From Pampinifervens sp037481935 (GTDB lineage: Bacteria > Aquificota > Aquificia > Aquificales > Aquificaceae), in NCBI RefSeq assembly GCF_046159715.1, contig NZ_JBJXCT010000003.1, positions 62,001 through 126,000 on the forward strand: 64,000 nucleotides of DNA, given 5' to 3'. The notes beneath the pieces are model-generated. The model was given only the letters and a program-made list of their open reading frames with translations, was not told the origin of the DNA and did not search any database. Shown here piece by piece: positions 32,175 through 39,993 of the stretch. A program made the position numbers and the translations under genes. The stretch's first letter is position 1, and the number at the start of each line of letters is the position of its first letter.

Positions 32175-33548
32175 CTAAGAGATTAACTCCTCTATAAAAG
32201 CTTCAGCCACATAGGGTTGAAGGTCTTCTATGCCTTCGCCTACGCCTAACAACTTTACTGGAATGCCAAGCTCCTTACATATGGGCACTATGGCTCCGCC
32301 CTTGGCAGAGCCGTCAAGTTTTGTAAGCACAAGACCTGTAACTTCAACCGCTTCCTTGAAAACTTTTGCTTGCTGTATGGAGTTCTGGCCTATAGTGGCA
32401 TCAAGAACCAGAAGAGTCTCTGTGGGCTCCTCTGGCAGAAATCTCTTTATAACATCCCTTACCTTTCTCAGTTCCCTTATAAGAGGCTCTTTTGTATGAA
32501 GCCTGCCGGCAGTGTCTACCAGCACCACCTGATATCCCTCTTCCTTTACTTTCTGCAGAGCTTCGTATACCACAGAGGCGGGGTCTGCGCCCTCCTGCTT
32601 TTTGAATATGTCCGCACCGCTCCTCTGAGCCCACACCTCAAGCTGTTCTATTGCTGCAGACCTGAAGGTATCCCCTGCCACAAGCAAAACCTTTCTGCCC
32701 TCTTTCACAAACCTGTGAGCCAGCTTTCCTATGGTGGTAGTCTTGCCTGAGCCGTTTACGCCGAGAAAAAGATAAAGGCTGGTTCCCTCGTGAGGCTCTC
32801 TGAGGGTTGCTTCACACTTTACTATCTGCGAAAGAAGAGCTTGCTTTAGGAGTCCAGAGAGCTGGTCTGAAGTTTTGAGGTTTCTCCTTACTGCTTCCTT
32901 TCTGAGCTCCTCCACGAGCTGCAGAGAAGTCTTTGCTCCCACATCCGCCCTTATGAGCTTTTCTTCCAGCTCCTCAAAGAGCTCATCATCTATCTTCCTT
33001 CCTGCAAAAAGTATGCCAAACTCTACCGCCTCTCTGGTTTTTTTAAGCCCCTTCCTGAGCTTTTCAAGAAGGGTTTCCTTCTGTATTAAACCAAGCTCTT
33101 CCTGAATGTTTCTTATACTTTCCTCTACTTCCTGCCTCTTTAGAGCTGGAGCAAGTTTGAGCGAGCGGTTTAAAAGCTCAAGGGCTTCTTCTGGCCTTTT
33201 TGCCTGCCACATTAAAAGTCCAGCCCTCTTGAGGCTCTCCCAGTCCCCGAGCTTTGAATATTCTCTTGCAGACTTTTCCAGCTCCCCAACCCTTTCGTAT
33301 ATGAGAGCTTTCTCCTTTGCTGTGGCAAGTTCAGGGTCGTAGTGTTCTATAAGCTGGTAGGCATAGTAATATTTTCCCTCTTCCATGTAAAGCCTGAAGA
33401 GAAGTCCCCTCAGCTCAGGGTTTTCCTTAAACTTTTCCAGTATTTCAATGGCCTTTTCCCTCTTCCCCTTTTCTATGAGGGCAAGTATGGCATTCTTGTC
33501 TCCCTTTTCTGCAAGCTTTTCTTCTTCAGACTTCCTCCAGAAGAGCAT
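32175..33548 (-). CDS. ftsY: signal recognition particle receptor FtsY with TPR-like N-domain
   Basis: FtsY is the SRP receptor GTPase for cotranslational membrane targeting. The C-terminal 300 residues hold the NG domain: FLGVNGSGKTTTIGKLA (P-loop), DTFRSAAIEQLEVWAQR, LVDTAGRLHTKEPLI and TKLDGSAKGG. Residues 1-150 are unusual. Instead of the acidic A domain they look like TPR helices (EKAIEILEKFKENPELRGLL, then KRPEEALELLNRSLKLAP). That segment may mediate membrane or protein contacts. It lies between trpA (4-bp gap) and lon (9-bp gap). Confidence 0.93.
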   Translation of the reverse strand: MLFWRKSEEEKLAEKGDKNAILALIEKGKREKAIEILEKFKENPELRGLLFRLYMEEGKYYYAYQLIEHYDPELATAKEKALIYERVGELEKSAREYSKLGDWESLKRAGLLMWQAKRPEEALELLNRSLKLAPALKRQEVEESIRNIQEELGLIQKETLLEKLRKGLKKTREAVEFGILFAGRKIDDELFEELEEKLIRADVGAKTSLQLVEELRKEAVRRNLKTSDQLSGLLKQALLSQIVKCEATLREPHEGTSLYLFLGVNGSGKTTTIGKLAHRFVKEGRKVLLVAGDTFRSAAIEQLEVWAQRSGADIFKKQEGADPASVVYEALQKVKEEGYQVVLVDTAGRLHTKEPLIRELRKVRDVIKRFLPEEPTETLLVLDATIGQNSIQQAKVFKEAVEVTGLVLTKLDGSAKGGAIVPICKELGIPVKLLGVGEGIEDLQPYVAEAFIEELIS

Positions 33549-33552
33549 GGGT

Positions 33553-34335
33553 CTAATATTTTACACCTTCAACGGCTTCCTTTATGATTCTTACGCTTTT
33601 TGAAAGCCCCTCAAGGTCCCCCCTGCCAGCAAGCCTTACAAAATGACTGCCTACAACTACCCCATCGGCAATGGCGGACACCTCCCCTGCCTGCTCTGGC
33701 TTGGATATACCAAAGCCCACCACGACAGGCTTTTTACAGACGGACCTGTAGAGGCTCAGACTTTCCTTGAGCCTGTGCATAGGGAGCTCATCTCTCACCC
33801 CCGTAGTTCCAGTAAGGGATACGAAGTATACCATATGGTCAGAGCTTTCACATATTAGCCTGAGTCTTTTTTCAGTGCTCGTGGGCGAAGCCAGAAAGAC
33901 CACAGAAAGATCAAGGGTGGAACATACATCTTTTAGCTCACCACCCTCCTCCGGTGGAAGGTCGGGCACTATAAAGCCGTCAATACCGCTTTCTTTTGCC
34001 CTTTTGCAGAATTTTTCAATACCCATGCGGAACATGGGATTGTAGTAAGTCATAAGGAGAAAGGGCCTTTCTGGAAATTCCTCTCTGAGAGTGGCAGAAA
34101 GTCTGAAAACATGCTCTGATTTTATGCCTTTCCCAAGAGCGACTTCATGGGCTGTCTGTATGGTGGGTCCATCTGCCACAGGGTCAGAGAAGGGAAAGCC
34201 TATCTCCAGTATATCTGTTCCTTCTTTTAGAAGAACTCTGAAGGCCTCAAGAGATGTATGGTAGTCAGGATAGCCCACCATCATGTAAGAAAGTAGAGCC
34301 TTTTTCCCCTTTTTCCAGAAGTTTTCAAGCCTCAT
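33553..34335 (-). CDS. trpA: tryptophan synthase alpha subunit
   Basis: TrpA splits indole-3-glycerol phosphate into indole and glyceraldehyde 3-phosphate. The 260-aa TIM barrel has GYPDYHTSLEAFRVLLKEGTDILEIGFPFSDPVADGP with the catalytic glutamate, and DGFIVPDLPPEE with the catalytic aspartate. VSLTGTTGVR replaces the more usual VSRAGVTG. The start is ATG 34335, which has GAGGTG a few bases upstream. It overlaps osmC by 11 bp; trpB is not nearby. Confidence 0.94.
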   Translation of the reverse strand: MRLENFWKKGKKALLSYMMVGYPDYHTSLEAFRVLLKEGTDILEIGFPFSDPVADGPTIQTAHEVALGKGIKSEHVFRLSATLREEFPERPFLLMTYYNPMFRMGIEKFCKRAKESGIDGFIVPDLPPEEGGELKDVCSTLDLSVVFLASPTSTEKRLRLICESSDHMVYFVSLTGTTGVRDELPMHRLKESLSLYRSVCKKPVVVGFGISKPEQAGEVSAIADGVVVGSHFVRLAGRGDLEGLSKSVRIIKEAVEGVKY

Positions 34336-34729
34336 TGACCACCTCAAAGCTCACCTCAATGTGACACGCCTTACTCAGCATGGCATAAACACTGCAGTAT
34401 TTCTCAACAGAAAGTCTTATGGCTTCTTCCACAGCCTTTTCTTTGACATTTTTCCCGTAAACCCTGTATCTGAGGCTTATCTTCTCGTAAACCCTTGGAT
34501 ATTCATCCCTTCTTGTGCCCTTCACATCAATCTGTATGTCCCTTACCTCCTGCCTTTTCTTTTTCAGTATCTGGGAAATATCCACACCACTACAGCCTGC
34601 AAGGGCGGCCAGAAGTAGCTCCATGGGTCTGAAGCCCTGCTCACCCACCATAAGCTCACCGTTGCTTGTCTTTGCCATATAGGTATGCTCAAGCTCAGAA
34701 AGCCTGAGACTGATGCTTTTTTCTTCCAT
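34325..34729 (-). CDS. OsmC family protein
   Basis: This 134-aa protein has the OsmC/Ohr fold pattern, with PMELLLAALAGCSGVDISQIL holding one redox cysteine and VEKYCSVYAMLSKACHIEVSFEV holding the second. Family members reduce organic hydroperoxides or act on small sulfur compounds. It is tucked between accB and trpA with a 1-bp gap upstream and an 11-bp overlap downstream. Confidence 0.85.
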   Translation of the reverse strand: MEEKSISLRLSELEHTYMAKTSNGELMVGEQGFRPMELLLAALAGCSGVDISQILKKKRQEVRDIQIDVKGTRRDEYPRVYEKISLRYRVYGKNVKEKAVEEAIRLSVEKYCSVYAMLSKACHIEVSFEVVNEA

Positions 34730-34730
34730 G

Positions 34731-35174
34731 TTAGGCGCTTGTGTCTATGATAAACAGAGGCTGTCCGTATTCAACTGTTTCACCGTTTTCCACAAGGATT
34801 TTTATAACCTTTCCTCTCACATCGCTTTCTATCTCGTTCATCACCTTAAGGGCTTCTATTATGCATAGCACCTGACCGGGGGATACCATATCACCCACCT
34901 CCACAAAGGGCGGAGCCCCAGGGGATGGAGACCTGTAAAAGGTGCCCACAAGAGGGCTCTTTATCACATGGAGGTTTTCCTGAGGAACCTCCTCAGTGGA
35001 AGGTATGACCTCCTGATAACGAACCTCTTTGTAAGGTGTTTCAACCACCCTCTGTAGCACTTCTTTCTGATGGGTTTCTATGAAAAGTTTGAAGCCCTCT
35101 GCCTCTATAGTAAGCTGTTTTATATCGCTTCCCTTGACGAGGTTTATTATTTCCTTTACAAAATCTTTGTCCAT
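34731..35174 (-). CDS. accB: biotin carboxyl carrier protein of acetyl-CoA carboxylase
   Basis: This 147-aa protein carries biotin between the carboxylase and transferase of acetyl-CoA carboxylase. The N-terminal half is a helix and charged linker, and the C-terminal biotinyl domain includes SPLVGTFYRSPSPGAPPFVEVGD. The biotinylation site is EALKVMNEIESD, with Leu and Val flanking the lysine where most proteins have Met on both sides. The start overlaps the efp stop by 1 bp, the common efp-accB pairing. accC is not in this window. Confidence 0.92.
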   Translation of the reverse strand: MDKDFVKEIINLVKGSDIKQLTIEAEGFKLFIETHQKEVLQRVVETPYKEVRYQEVIPSTEEVPQENLHVIKSPLVGTFYRSPSPGAPPFVEVGDMVSPGQVLCIIEALKVMNEIESDVRGKVIKILVENGETVEYGQPLFIIDTSA

Positions 35175-35749
35175 CAGGCTCTCTTTACCACTTCTATATA
35201 GGCACCAGTGCGAGTATCCACCTTTACTATGTCCCCCTCCTTCACAAAGAAGGGCACCTGCACCACTGCACCTGTCTCCAGTTTTGCTGGCTTTGAACCA
35301 CCAGCCGCCGTATCACCCTTGAAGGCAGGTTCTGTCTCCACCACCGCAAGCTCCACCTGCTTGGGTAGCTCAATCCCAATGGGCTGTCCCTTGTAGAAAA
35401 AGACCACCACCGTCATACCCTCTTTGAGAAACTTTACCTCTTCCTTTATGCTGTCTGCTGGCACGGGCACCATCTCGTAGGTGGTCTGGCTCACAAAGTA
35501 ATAGTAGTCTCCATCGCTGTATGAATACTCTGCAAAGACCTGTTCAAAATCTGCAAGCTCAATAGCGTCAGAGGACTTGTAGGTTATTTCAATTACGTTG
35601 CCCGTCTGCATGTTCTTTGCTTTGACCCTCACAAAAGCCTGACCCTTGCCGGGCTTTACATGCTCGTAATCCAGCACTCTGTGTGGCATGCCGTTGTGTT
35701 CAATAAACATATCCCTCTGCACGCTGTTTATGTCTATTTTTACACCCAT
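35174..35749 (-). CDS. efp: elongation factor P
   Basis: EF-P relieves ribosome stalling at polyproline stretches. The 191-aa protein begins VKIDINSVQRDMFIEHNG and has the loop HVKPGKGQAFVRVK with the lysine that is modified in many bacteria. Three beta domains follow, as usual. ATG 35749 is chosen over a TTG-type upstream extension because an extended -10 box ends 8 bp before it. It heads the operon efp-accB-osmC-trpA-ftsY-lon-rpsU. Confidence 0.95.
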   Translation of the reverse strand: MGVKIDINSVQRDMFIEHNGMPHRVLDYEHVKPGKGQAFVRVKAKNMQTGNVIEITYKSSDAIELADFEQVFAEYSYSDGDYYYFVSQTTYEMVPVPADSIKEEVKFLKEGMTVVVFFYKGQPIGIELPKQVELAVVETEPAFKGDTAAGGSKPAKLETGAVVQVPFFVKEGDIVKVDTRTGAYIEVVKRA

Positions 35750-35757
35750 GGTATAAG

Positions 35758-35763
35758 ATTTTA
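35758..35763 (-). promoter_or_regulatory. extended -10 box of the efp operon
   Basis: On the minus strand TGCTAAAAT gives an extended -10 (TAAAAT 35758-35763) that ends 8 bp before the efp ATG. There is no Shine-Dalgarno sequence, so the efp mRNA may be leaderless. Confidence 0.55.
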
Positions 35764-35794
35764 GCATATATTTTTAACTCTCTGGAGGTTCAGA

Positions 35795-37177
35795 ATGGTT
35801 AAGGATACACTCAAAGAAAAATCCAGCTTTCTTCTTTCCAACCTCCTGTCTCAGGGCGGAGAGTATGGTGAGATTTTCTACGAGCGGGTGCGACTCTGCA
35901 GGATGCATCTTGAGGACAACAAGATAGAAAAGGTTCAGTGGGGAATAGACGAGGGCGTGGGTATAAGGCTCATAAAGGATGGAAAGACTCACTACGGATA
36001 CACCACCGAGCCAACCTTTGAAAACATGATGGAGATTGTCAGAACTCTTGCAAGAGGCCTTGGGCATGGACCAGTCAAAGTGGGACAGAAACGCGTAGTT
36101 GGCTGGACAGAGCTGGTAATAGACCCGGACGAAGAAGATATAAACTACAGGGTTCAGTTTCTACAGAGGGCAAACGAATCTGCCAGAAGCTATGGAGAAA
36201 AAATAAGACAGGTCACTGTGGTGCTAATGGACAGGACCAGGGAGATAATGGTAATAAACAGCCTTGGTGAGATTGCGGAGGATACTCAGAAGAGGGTTGT
36301 ATTCTACACAGATGTGGTGGCTGCTCAGAACGGTATAATGCAGAGAGGCTATGAATCCGCAGGCATAAGAGGGGGCTTTGAGCTCTTTGAAAGGGTGAGC
36401 CCAGAAGAGGTGGCAAGGAAGGCTGCAGAGAGAGCCATTCTTATGCTGAGTGCAAAGCCTGCACCCGCCGGGACTTTCACGGTGGTGCTTGCTTCTCAGG
36501 CAGGTGGAACCATGATACACGAGGCTGTGGGGCACGGCTTTGAGGCGGACCTTGTGCAGAAGGGGCTTTCTGTCTACAGGGGAAAGCTGGGGCAGAAGGT
36601 GGCCAGCGAGCTCATAACCGTAATAGATGATGCCACTCTTGAGAACCACAACGGCTCCTTTACAGTGGACGACGAGGGCGTGCCCGCACAGAAAACTGTG
36701 CTCATTCAGGAGGGCTATCTGGTTGGTTATATGTATGACAGGCTAACGGCAATGAAGGAAGGTAGAGAATCTACTGGAAACGGCAGAAGACAGAGCTACG
36801 CCCATATTCCCATTGTCAGGATGACCAACACCTACATAGCACCCGGAAGGGACAACCCAGAAGACATAATAGCAGACACTAAAAAGGGCATTCTTGTGGT
36901 AAAGATGGGAGGAGGAGAGGTAAACACGGTCACCGGAGACTTCGTATTTGAGGTGATGGAAGGATATATGATAGAGAATGGGAAAATCACATACCCCATA
37001 AGGTCTGCAACTCTTATAGGTAATGGTCCAAAGGCTCTTATGGATGTGGATGCGGTAGGCTCAGACCTTGGATGGAGCATAGGGACTTGCGGAAAGGATG
37101 GACAGGGGGTGCCCGTCACCGACGCACAGCCCACTCTGAGGATAAGGTCTATGGTGCTGGGTGGGACGGAGGTGTGA
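35795..37177 (+). CDS. tldD: TldD-family metalloprotease
   Basis: This 460-aa protein is the TldD partner of the TldD/TldE (PmbA) heterodimeric protease that trims peptides and degrades damaged proteins. The zinc motif HEAVGH lies in GGTMIHEAVGHGFEADL, near residue 250. YDRLTAMKEGRESTGNGRRQSYAHIPIVRMTNT and the C-terminal PTLRIRSMVLGGTEV are conserved. GGAGG precedes the ATG. A PmbA/TldE gene is not in this window. Confidence 0.93.
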   Translation: MVKDTLKEKSSFLLSNLLSQGGEYGEIFYERVRLCRMHLEDNKIEKVQWGIDEGVGIRLIKDGKTHYGYTTEPTFENMMEIVRTLARGLGHGPVKVGQKRVVGWTELVIDPDEEDINYRVQFLQRANESARSYGEKIRQVTVVLMDRTREIMVINSLGEIAEDTQKRVVFYTDVVAAQNGIMQRGYESAGIRGGFELFERVSPEEVARKAAERAILMLSAKPAPAGTFTVVLASQAGGTMIHEAVGHGFEADLVQKGLSVYRGKLGQKVASELITVIDDATLENHNGSFTVDDEGVPAQKTVLIQEGYLVGYMYDRLTAMKEGRESTGNGRRQSYAHIPIVRMTNTYIAPGRDNPEDIIADTKKGILVVKMGGGEVNTVTGDFVFEVMEGYMIENGKITYPIRSATLIGNGPKALMDVDAVGSDLGWSIGTCGKDGQGVPVTDAQPTLRIRSMVLGGTEV

Positions 37178-37186
37178 CTATTTTTT

Positions 37187-37405
37187 CTAGGCAGGCTCTT
37201 CTCTATAGAGTATTCTGAGCACTTCTTTCATATCCTTCCTGAGTTCTCTTATATCCTCTTTAAGTTCATCTATTCGCCTGTTGCTGTCATCAACCCTTTT
37301 GCTCAGTTCGTCTATGCGTTTATTTATGAGTGTGGTGGCAAAGCCCACAACTGCAACTACACTGGCTATCATCGCCATGAGCTGAAGTGGTTCCATAGGC
37401 ATCAT
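37187..37405 (-). CDS. 72-aa TM plus coiled-coil protein
   Basis: This small protein has an N-terminal hydrophobic helix (MAMIASVVAVVGFATTLI) followed by NKRIDELSKRVDDSNRRIDEL and similar heptads. It ends in REEPA. It shares the NKRI(E/D)(D/E)L junction with the 68-aa protein at 20790-20996. It starts inside the end of miaA on the same strand, so it is likely cotranscribed. The function is unknown. Confidence 0.6.
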   Translation of the reverse strand: MMPMEPLQLMAMIASVVAVVGFATTLINKRIDELSKRVDDSNRRIDELKEDIRELRKDMKEVLRILYREEPA

Positions 37406-38319
37406 TTTATAGCCTTAACGAAGAAAGTCAAGTTGCTCAGAATCTCCCCCACAGCCCCTTCAATCCCGAGCACATCCATGTTTACCTTCTTCCAGCCCTG
37501 CCTTCTAAACCATCTTGTCTGTCTTTTTGCGTATTCTTTTGTATTTTTTATCATGTGTAAAAGACACTCCTGAAGGGGCTTTTCGCCCTTCACACAGGGT
37601 ATAAACTCCTTGTATCCTATAGCCTGCGGAGAAGTGAGAAAGCTTTCAAAACCCATCTTAAGGAGCTTTTTTATCTCTTCCACAAGCCCCTTCTGTAGCA
37701 TTCTTGATGCCCTTTCTTCTAACCTTCTGGAGAGGCTCTCCCAGCTCCAGCTCAGATAAAAGCCGGCAAAATCCAGCCTTGGTCTGTCCCAGTGATGGAA
37801 GGAGGAGAAGGGTCTGCCAGAGTTTATGAAAACCTCAAGAGCCCTCACTATTCTTCTTGTATCCCTCGGTGATATTTTGTTGGCATAGAGGGGGTCGGCA
37901 GCTCTTAGCTTTCTGTGTAGATGCTCACTACCTTTTTTCTCAGCTATTTCATACAGTCTGCCTCTCAGCTTCCAGTCAGGTGGTGGCGTATCCTCAATGC
38001 CATGCAGGAGTGCCTGCAGATAGAGGTATGTGCCACCGCATACTATGGGAACTTTACCCCTGGCTCTTATGTCCTGCAGGGCCTTCAGAGACAGCTCCTC
38101 AAAGAGTTTGGCATCGAAGACCTGGCCGGGTTCTACCACATCCACAAGATGATGTGGGACCTTTTCCATACACTCCAAAGGCTTTGCAGTCCCTATATCC
38201 ATATGCCTGTATACGCACATGGAGTCTGCGCTGATTATTTCCCCACCAAGCCTCTGAGCAAGGAGACAGCAGACCTCCGACTTTCCGCTACCCGTGGGAC
38301 CCCCAATCACTATCAACAT
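37402..38319 (-). CDS. miaA: tRNA dimethylallyltransferase
   Basis: MiaA adds a dimethylallyl group to A37 of tRNAs reading UNN codons. The protein of about 305 aa has the P-loop IVIGGPTGSGKSEVC, the conserved SADSMCVYRHMDIGTAKP, and PRDTRRIVRALEVF. The C-terminal tRNA-binding part includes KNTKEYAKRQTRWFRRQGW. ATG 38319 begins at the conserved MLIVIGG; the frame extends two codons up to a TTG. It overlaps thiE by about 32 bp. Confidence 0.95.
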   Translation of the reverse strand: MLIVIGGPTGSGKSEVCCLLAQRLGGEIISADSMCVYRHMDIGTAKPLECMEKVPHHLVDVVEPGQVFDAKLFEELSLKALQDIRARGKVPIVCGGTYLYLQALLHGIEDTPPPDWKLRGRLYEIAEKKGSEHLHRKLRAADPLYANKISPRDTRRIVRALEVFINSGRPFSSFHHWDRPRLDFAGFYLSWSWESLSRRLEERASRMLQKGLVEEIKKLLKMGFESFLTSPQAIGYKEFIPCVKGEKPLQECLLHMIKNTKEYAKRQTRWFRRQGWKKVNMDVLGIEGAVGEILSNLTFFVKAIK

Positions 38320-38881
38320 GGTCAAAGAAAAGACCTATGCCAGCAACGCCGTAGGCACCATTTCTGTAACAGAGTTTAATTTTTTCCCATGTTATGCCTC
38401 CAAGGGCGTAAACGGGTATGGAAAGCTTCTGAGAGACCTCTTTCAGAGCCATAAGTCCCAGTGGCTCAGCCTCGGGGTGGGACTGGGTTCTAAAGATGGG
38501 GCTGAAGGTAATAAAGTCTGCACCCTCCTCCTGAGCCCACAGAGCCCCTTCCAGAGTGTGCGCCGAGTATCCCACTATAAGCTGGGGTGCTATCCTCTTT
38601 ACCACACTGGGTGGAAGTCCCTTCTCAGGCAGATGGACGCCGTCCGCACCCGCCGCAAGAGCTATGTCCACCCTGTCGTTTATAAAAAGCATTGCTCCGT
38701 ATTCTCCCGTGAGCTCTCTCACCTTCAAAGCCAGCCTGTAGTATTCAAGCCCCGAGATCTCCTTTTCTCTTAACTGAACCATCCTTATACCCTTTTTGAG
38801 GGCTTTTTCTAACCTCCGGAGCATATCCGGATATCTCCTGCTGTCGGTTATGGCGTAAAGTCTTGGCAAATCCAGAGCCAT
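38288..38881 (-). CDS. thiE: thiamine-phosphate synthase
   Basis: ThiE joins the thiazole and pyrimidine moieties of thiamine. The 197-aa TIM barrel has MVQLREKEISGLEYYRLA, FINDRVDIALAAGADGVHLPEKGLP, TFSPIFRTQSHPEAEPLG and YALGGI, the expected motifs. TenI is a paralogue without synthase activity; the intact QLREK and NDRVD blocks favour ThiE. The ATG has TATATT exactly 7 bp upstream and no leader space for a TPP riboswitch. Confidence 0.85.
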   Translation of the reverse strand: MALDLPRLYAITDSRRYPDMLRRLEKALKKGIRMVQLREKEISGLEYYRLALKVRELTGEYGAMLFINDRVDIALAAGADGVHLPEKGLPPSVVKRIAPQLIVGYSAHTLEGALWAQEEGADFITFSPIFRTQSHPEAEPLGLMALKEVSQKLSIPVYALGGITWEKIKLCYRNGAYGVAGIGLFFDHVDSDWGSHG

Positions 38882-38891
38882 GGTGTATAAT
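38863..38891 (+). promoter_or_regulatory. tRNA-Leu (GAG) promoter
   Basis: TTGGCA (38863-38868), a 17-bp spacer and TATAAT (38886-38891) precede the tRNA by 11 bp. The -35 lies inside the divergent thiE coding region. Confidence 0.7.
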
Positions 38892-38894
38892 ATA
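38889..38894 (-). promoter_or_regulatory. -10 box of thiE
   Basis: On the minus strand TATATT ends exactly 7 bp before the thiE ATG (38881). It overlaps the plus-strand TATAAT of tRNA-Leu by three bases, so thiE and the tRNA compete for polymerase. Confidence 0.55.
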
Positions 38895-38902
38895 CCATCT
38901 GA

Positions 38903-38986
38903 GCCGGAGTGGCGGAACTGGCAGACGCGCTGTCTTGAGGGGGCAGTGCCCGTGAGGGCGTGCGGGTTCGACTCCCGCCTCCGGCA
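38903..38986 (+). tRNA. tRNA-Leu (GAG anticodon)
   Basis: This 84-nt class II cloverleaf pairs GCCGGAG with CTCCGGC and has discriminator A. The anticodon stem CTGTC/GGCAG encloses TTGAGGG, with GAG at 38937-38939. The T-arm has GGTTCGACTCC. CCA is not encoded. A three-gene cassette of unusual codon use begins 23 bp later. Confidence 0.95.
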
Positions 38987-39009
38987 TTGGGAAAAAAGAG
39001 GTGCAGAAG

Positions 39010-39564
39010 GTGAGATATATCTGGGAGAAGGAAAGAATAAACATAGAGGGTAAATTCGCAGGGCACTTCGTGCCTCTGAGCGTCATAGATACACCCGTAG
39101 AGCTAGTATCCACCGACGGAAGTCTTTACTTGCTGTGGGTGAAAAGTCTGGAAGAGGGCGAACACTGGTTTCTCCTTGAGCTTGAGCCTGAATTGACTGC
39201 AGAATATTTGAGGGGTGTTAAACCACTAAAGGAATTGTTTAATCGGGGTGTTCTCTGGCTGTGTGAGCGCAGGTATGACACATACGAAACTGTGAGGGTT
39301 TTGGAGAAGGGGAATGGAGGATATAAAGTGCCCCCTGGGGATATATACCTACCAAGACCTGACAGCTCAGAAGAGGCTCTTAGAGTATACAAGAAATTTG
39401 TGAAAATGTTTGACAGGAATTTCAGGAAACTTATTGAACTTGATGAGTTTTACACCTTCAGGCGTGCTTATACTGATTCAATAAAATCCGAACCCAAGAT
39501 CGTAACGGAATACGACTACACTCCAATCTATCTGACTGAGCGAGAATTGTTGTATGCGGCGTAG
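39010..39564 (+). CDS. unknown protein, first gene of the SecB-like cassette
   Basis: This 184-aa soluble protein has no signal peptide or transmembrane helix and I do not recognise its family. It opens with VRYIWEKERINIEGKFAG and has an aromatic, acidic middle (EGEHWFLLELEPELTAEYLR). A helical region SSEEALRVYKKFVKMFDRNF follows, then a tail with EYDYTPIYLTEREL. GTG 39010 is chosen because GAGGTG lies 6 bp upstream; another in-frame GTG lies at 39001. It follows tRNA-Leu by 23 bp and overlaps the SecB-like gene by 11 bp, so the proteins probably work together. It may be a substrate, effector or toxin of the cassette. Confidence 0.6.
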   Translation: MRYIWEKERINIEGKFAGHFVPLSVIDTPVELVSTDGSLYLLWVKSLEEGEHWFLLELEPELTAEYLRGVKPLKELFNRGVLWLCERRYDTYETVRVLEKGNGGYKVPPGDIYLPRPDSSEEALRVYKKFVKMFDRNFRKLIELDEFYTFRRAYTDSIKSEPKIVTEYDYTPIYLTERELLYAA

Positions 39565-39985
39565 TAAAGAGAAGTTAAAAGAGTCGCTTAGAAACTTTCT
39601 GGAGCGTATTGAAATAGAATCTGTAAGGCTTCGCAAGTTGGAGTTTTTGTCAGATGTGCCCTCCGAAGATGATGAAAAAGTTGAAGTAAATGTAGATGTA
39701 GACCTCTCTGTAAGGACATTTACTAGATCTGAATCACGGGTTGAGTTTGCATATACATATGCGGAGACATTTTCTGTATCTGGGAAAAGATTAGACATTA
39801 GAATTTCCTATTTACTCACATTGAAAGTCAAGGAAGGAGAAATACCACATAAGAATGTCTTGAATGCTTATGCAAAAAACTCTGGATTGCTCCTTGTATA
39901 CCCATACATCAGACATGTTGTGGATATGCTAAAGAGAGAGGCAGGACTTATACTTCCACCCTTACCTCACAAAATAATAGAGTAA
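39554..39985 (+). CDS. SecB-like chaperone-fold protein
   Basis: This 143-aa protein resembles SecB. It has a strand-rich core (VEVNVDVDLSVRTFTRSESR, then ISYLLTLKV). The C-terminal block reads SGLLLVYPYIRHVVDMLKREAG followed by LILPPLP, matching the SecB helix and LPP ending. Housekeeping SecB is a tetrameric export chaperone, but SecB-like proteins also occur in toxin-antitoxin-chaperone modules. Arginine is partly coded by CGT, CGC and CGG, and TTA/TTG leucines are common, unlike most genes here, which points to transfer. It overlaps the upstream unknown gene and is 8 bp from the next. Confidence 0.65.
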   Translation: MRRSKEKLKESLRNFLERIEIESVRLRKLEFLSDVPSEDDEKVEVNVDVDLSVRTFTRSESRVEFAYTYAETFSVSGKRLDIRISYLLTLKVKEGEIPHKNVLNAYAKNSGLLLVYPYIRHVVDMLKREAGLILPPLPHKIIE

Positions 39986-39993
39986 TACAAAAT

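Noticed and set aside
38882..38902. TPP riboswitch upstream of thiE
   Set aside because: Only 21 bp separate thiE from the tRNA, and the promoter lies directly at the start codon.
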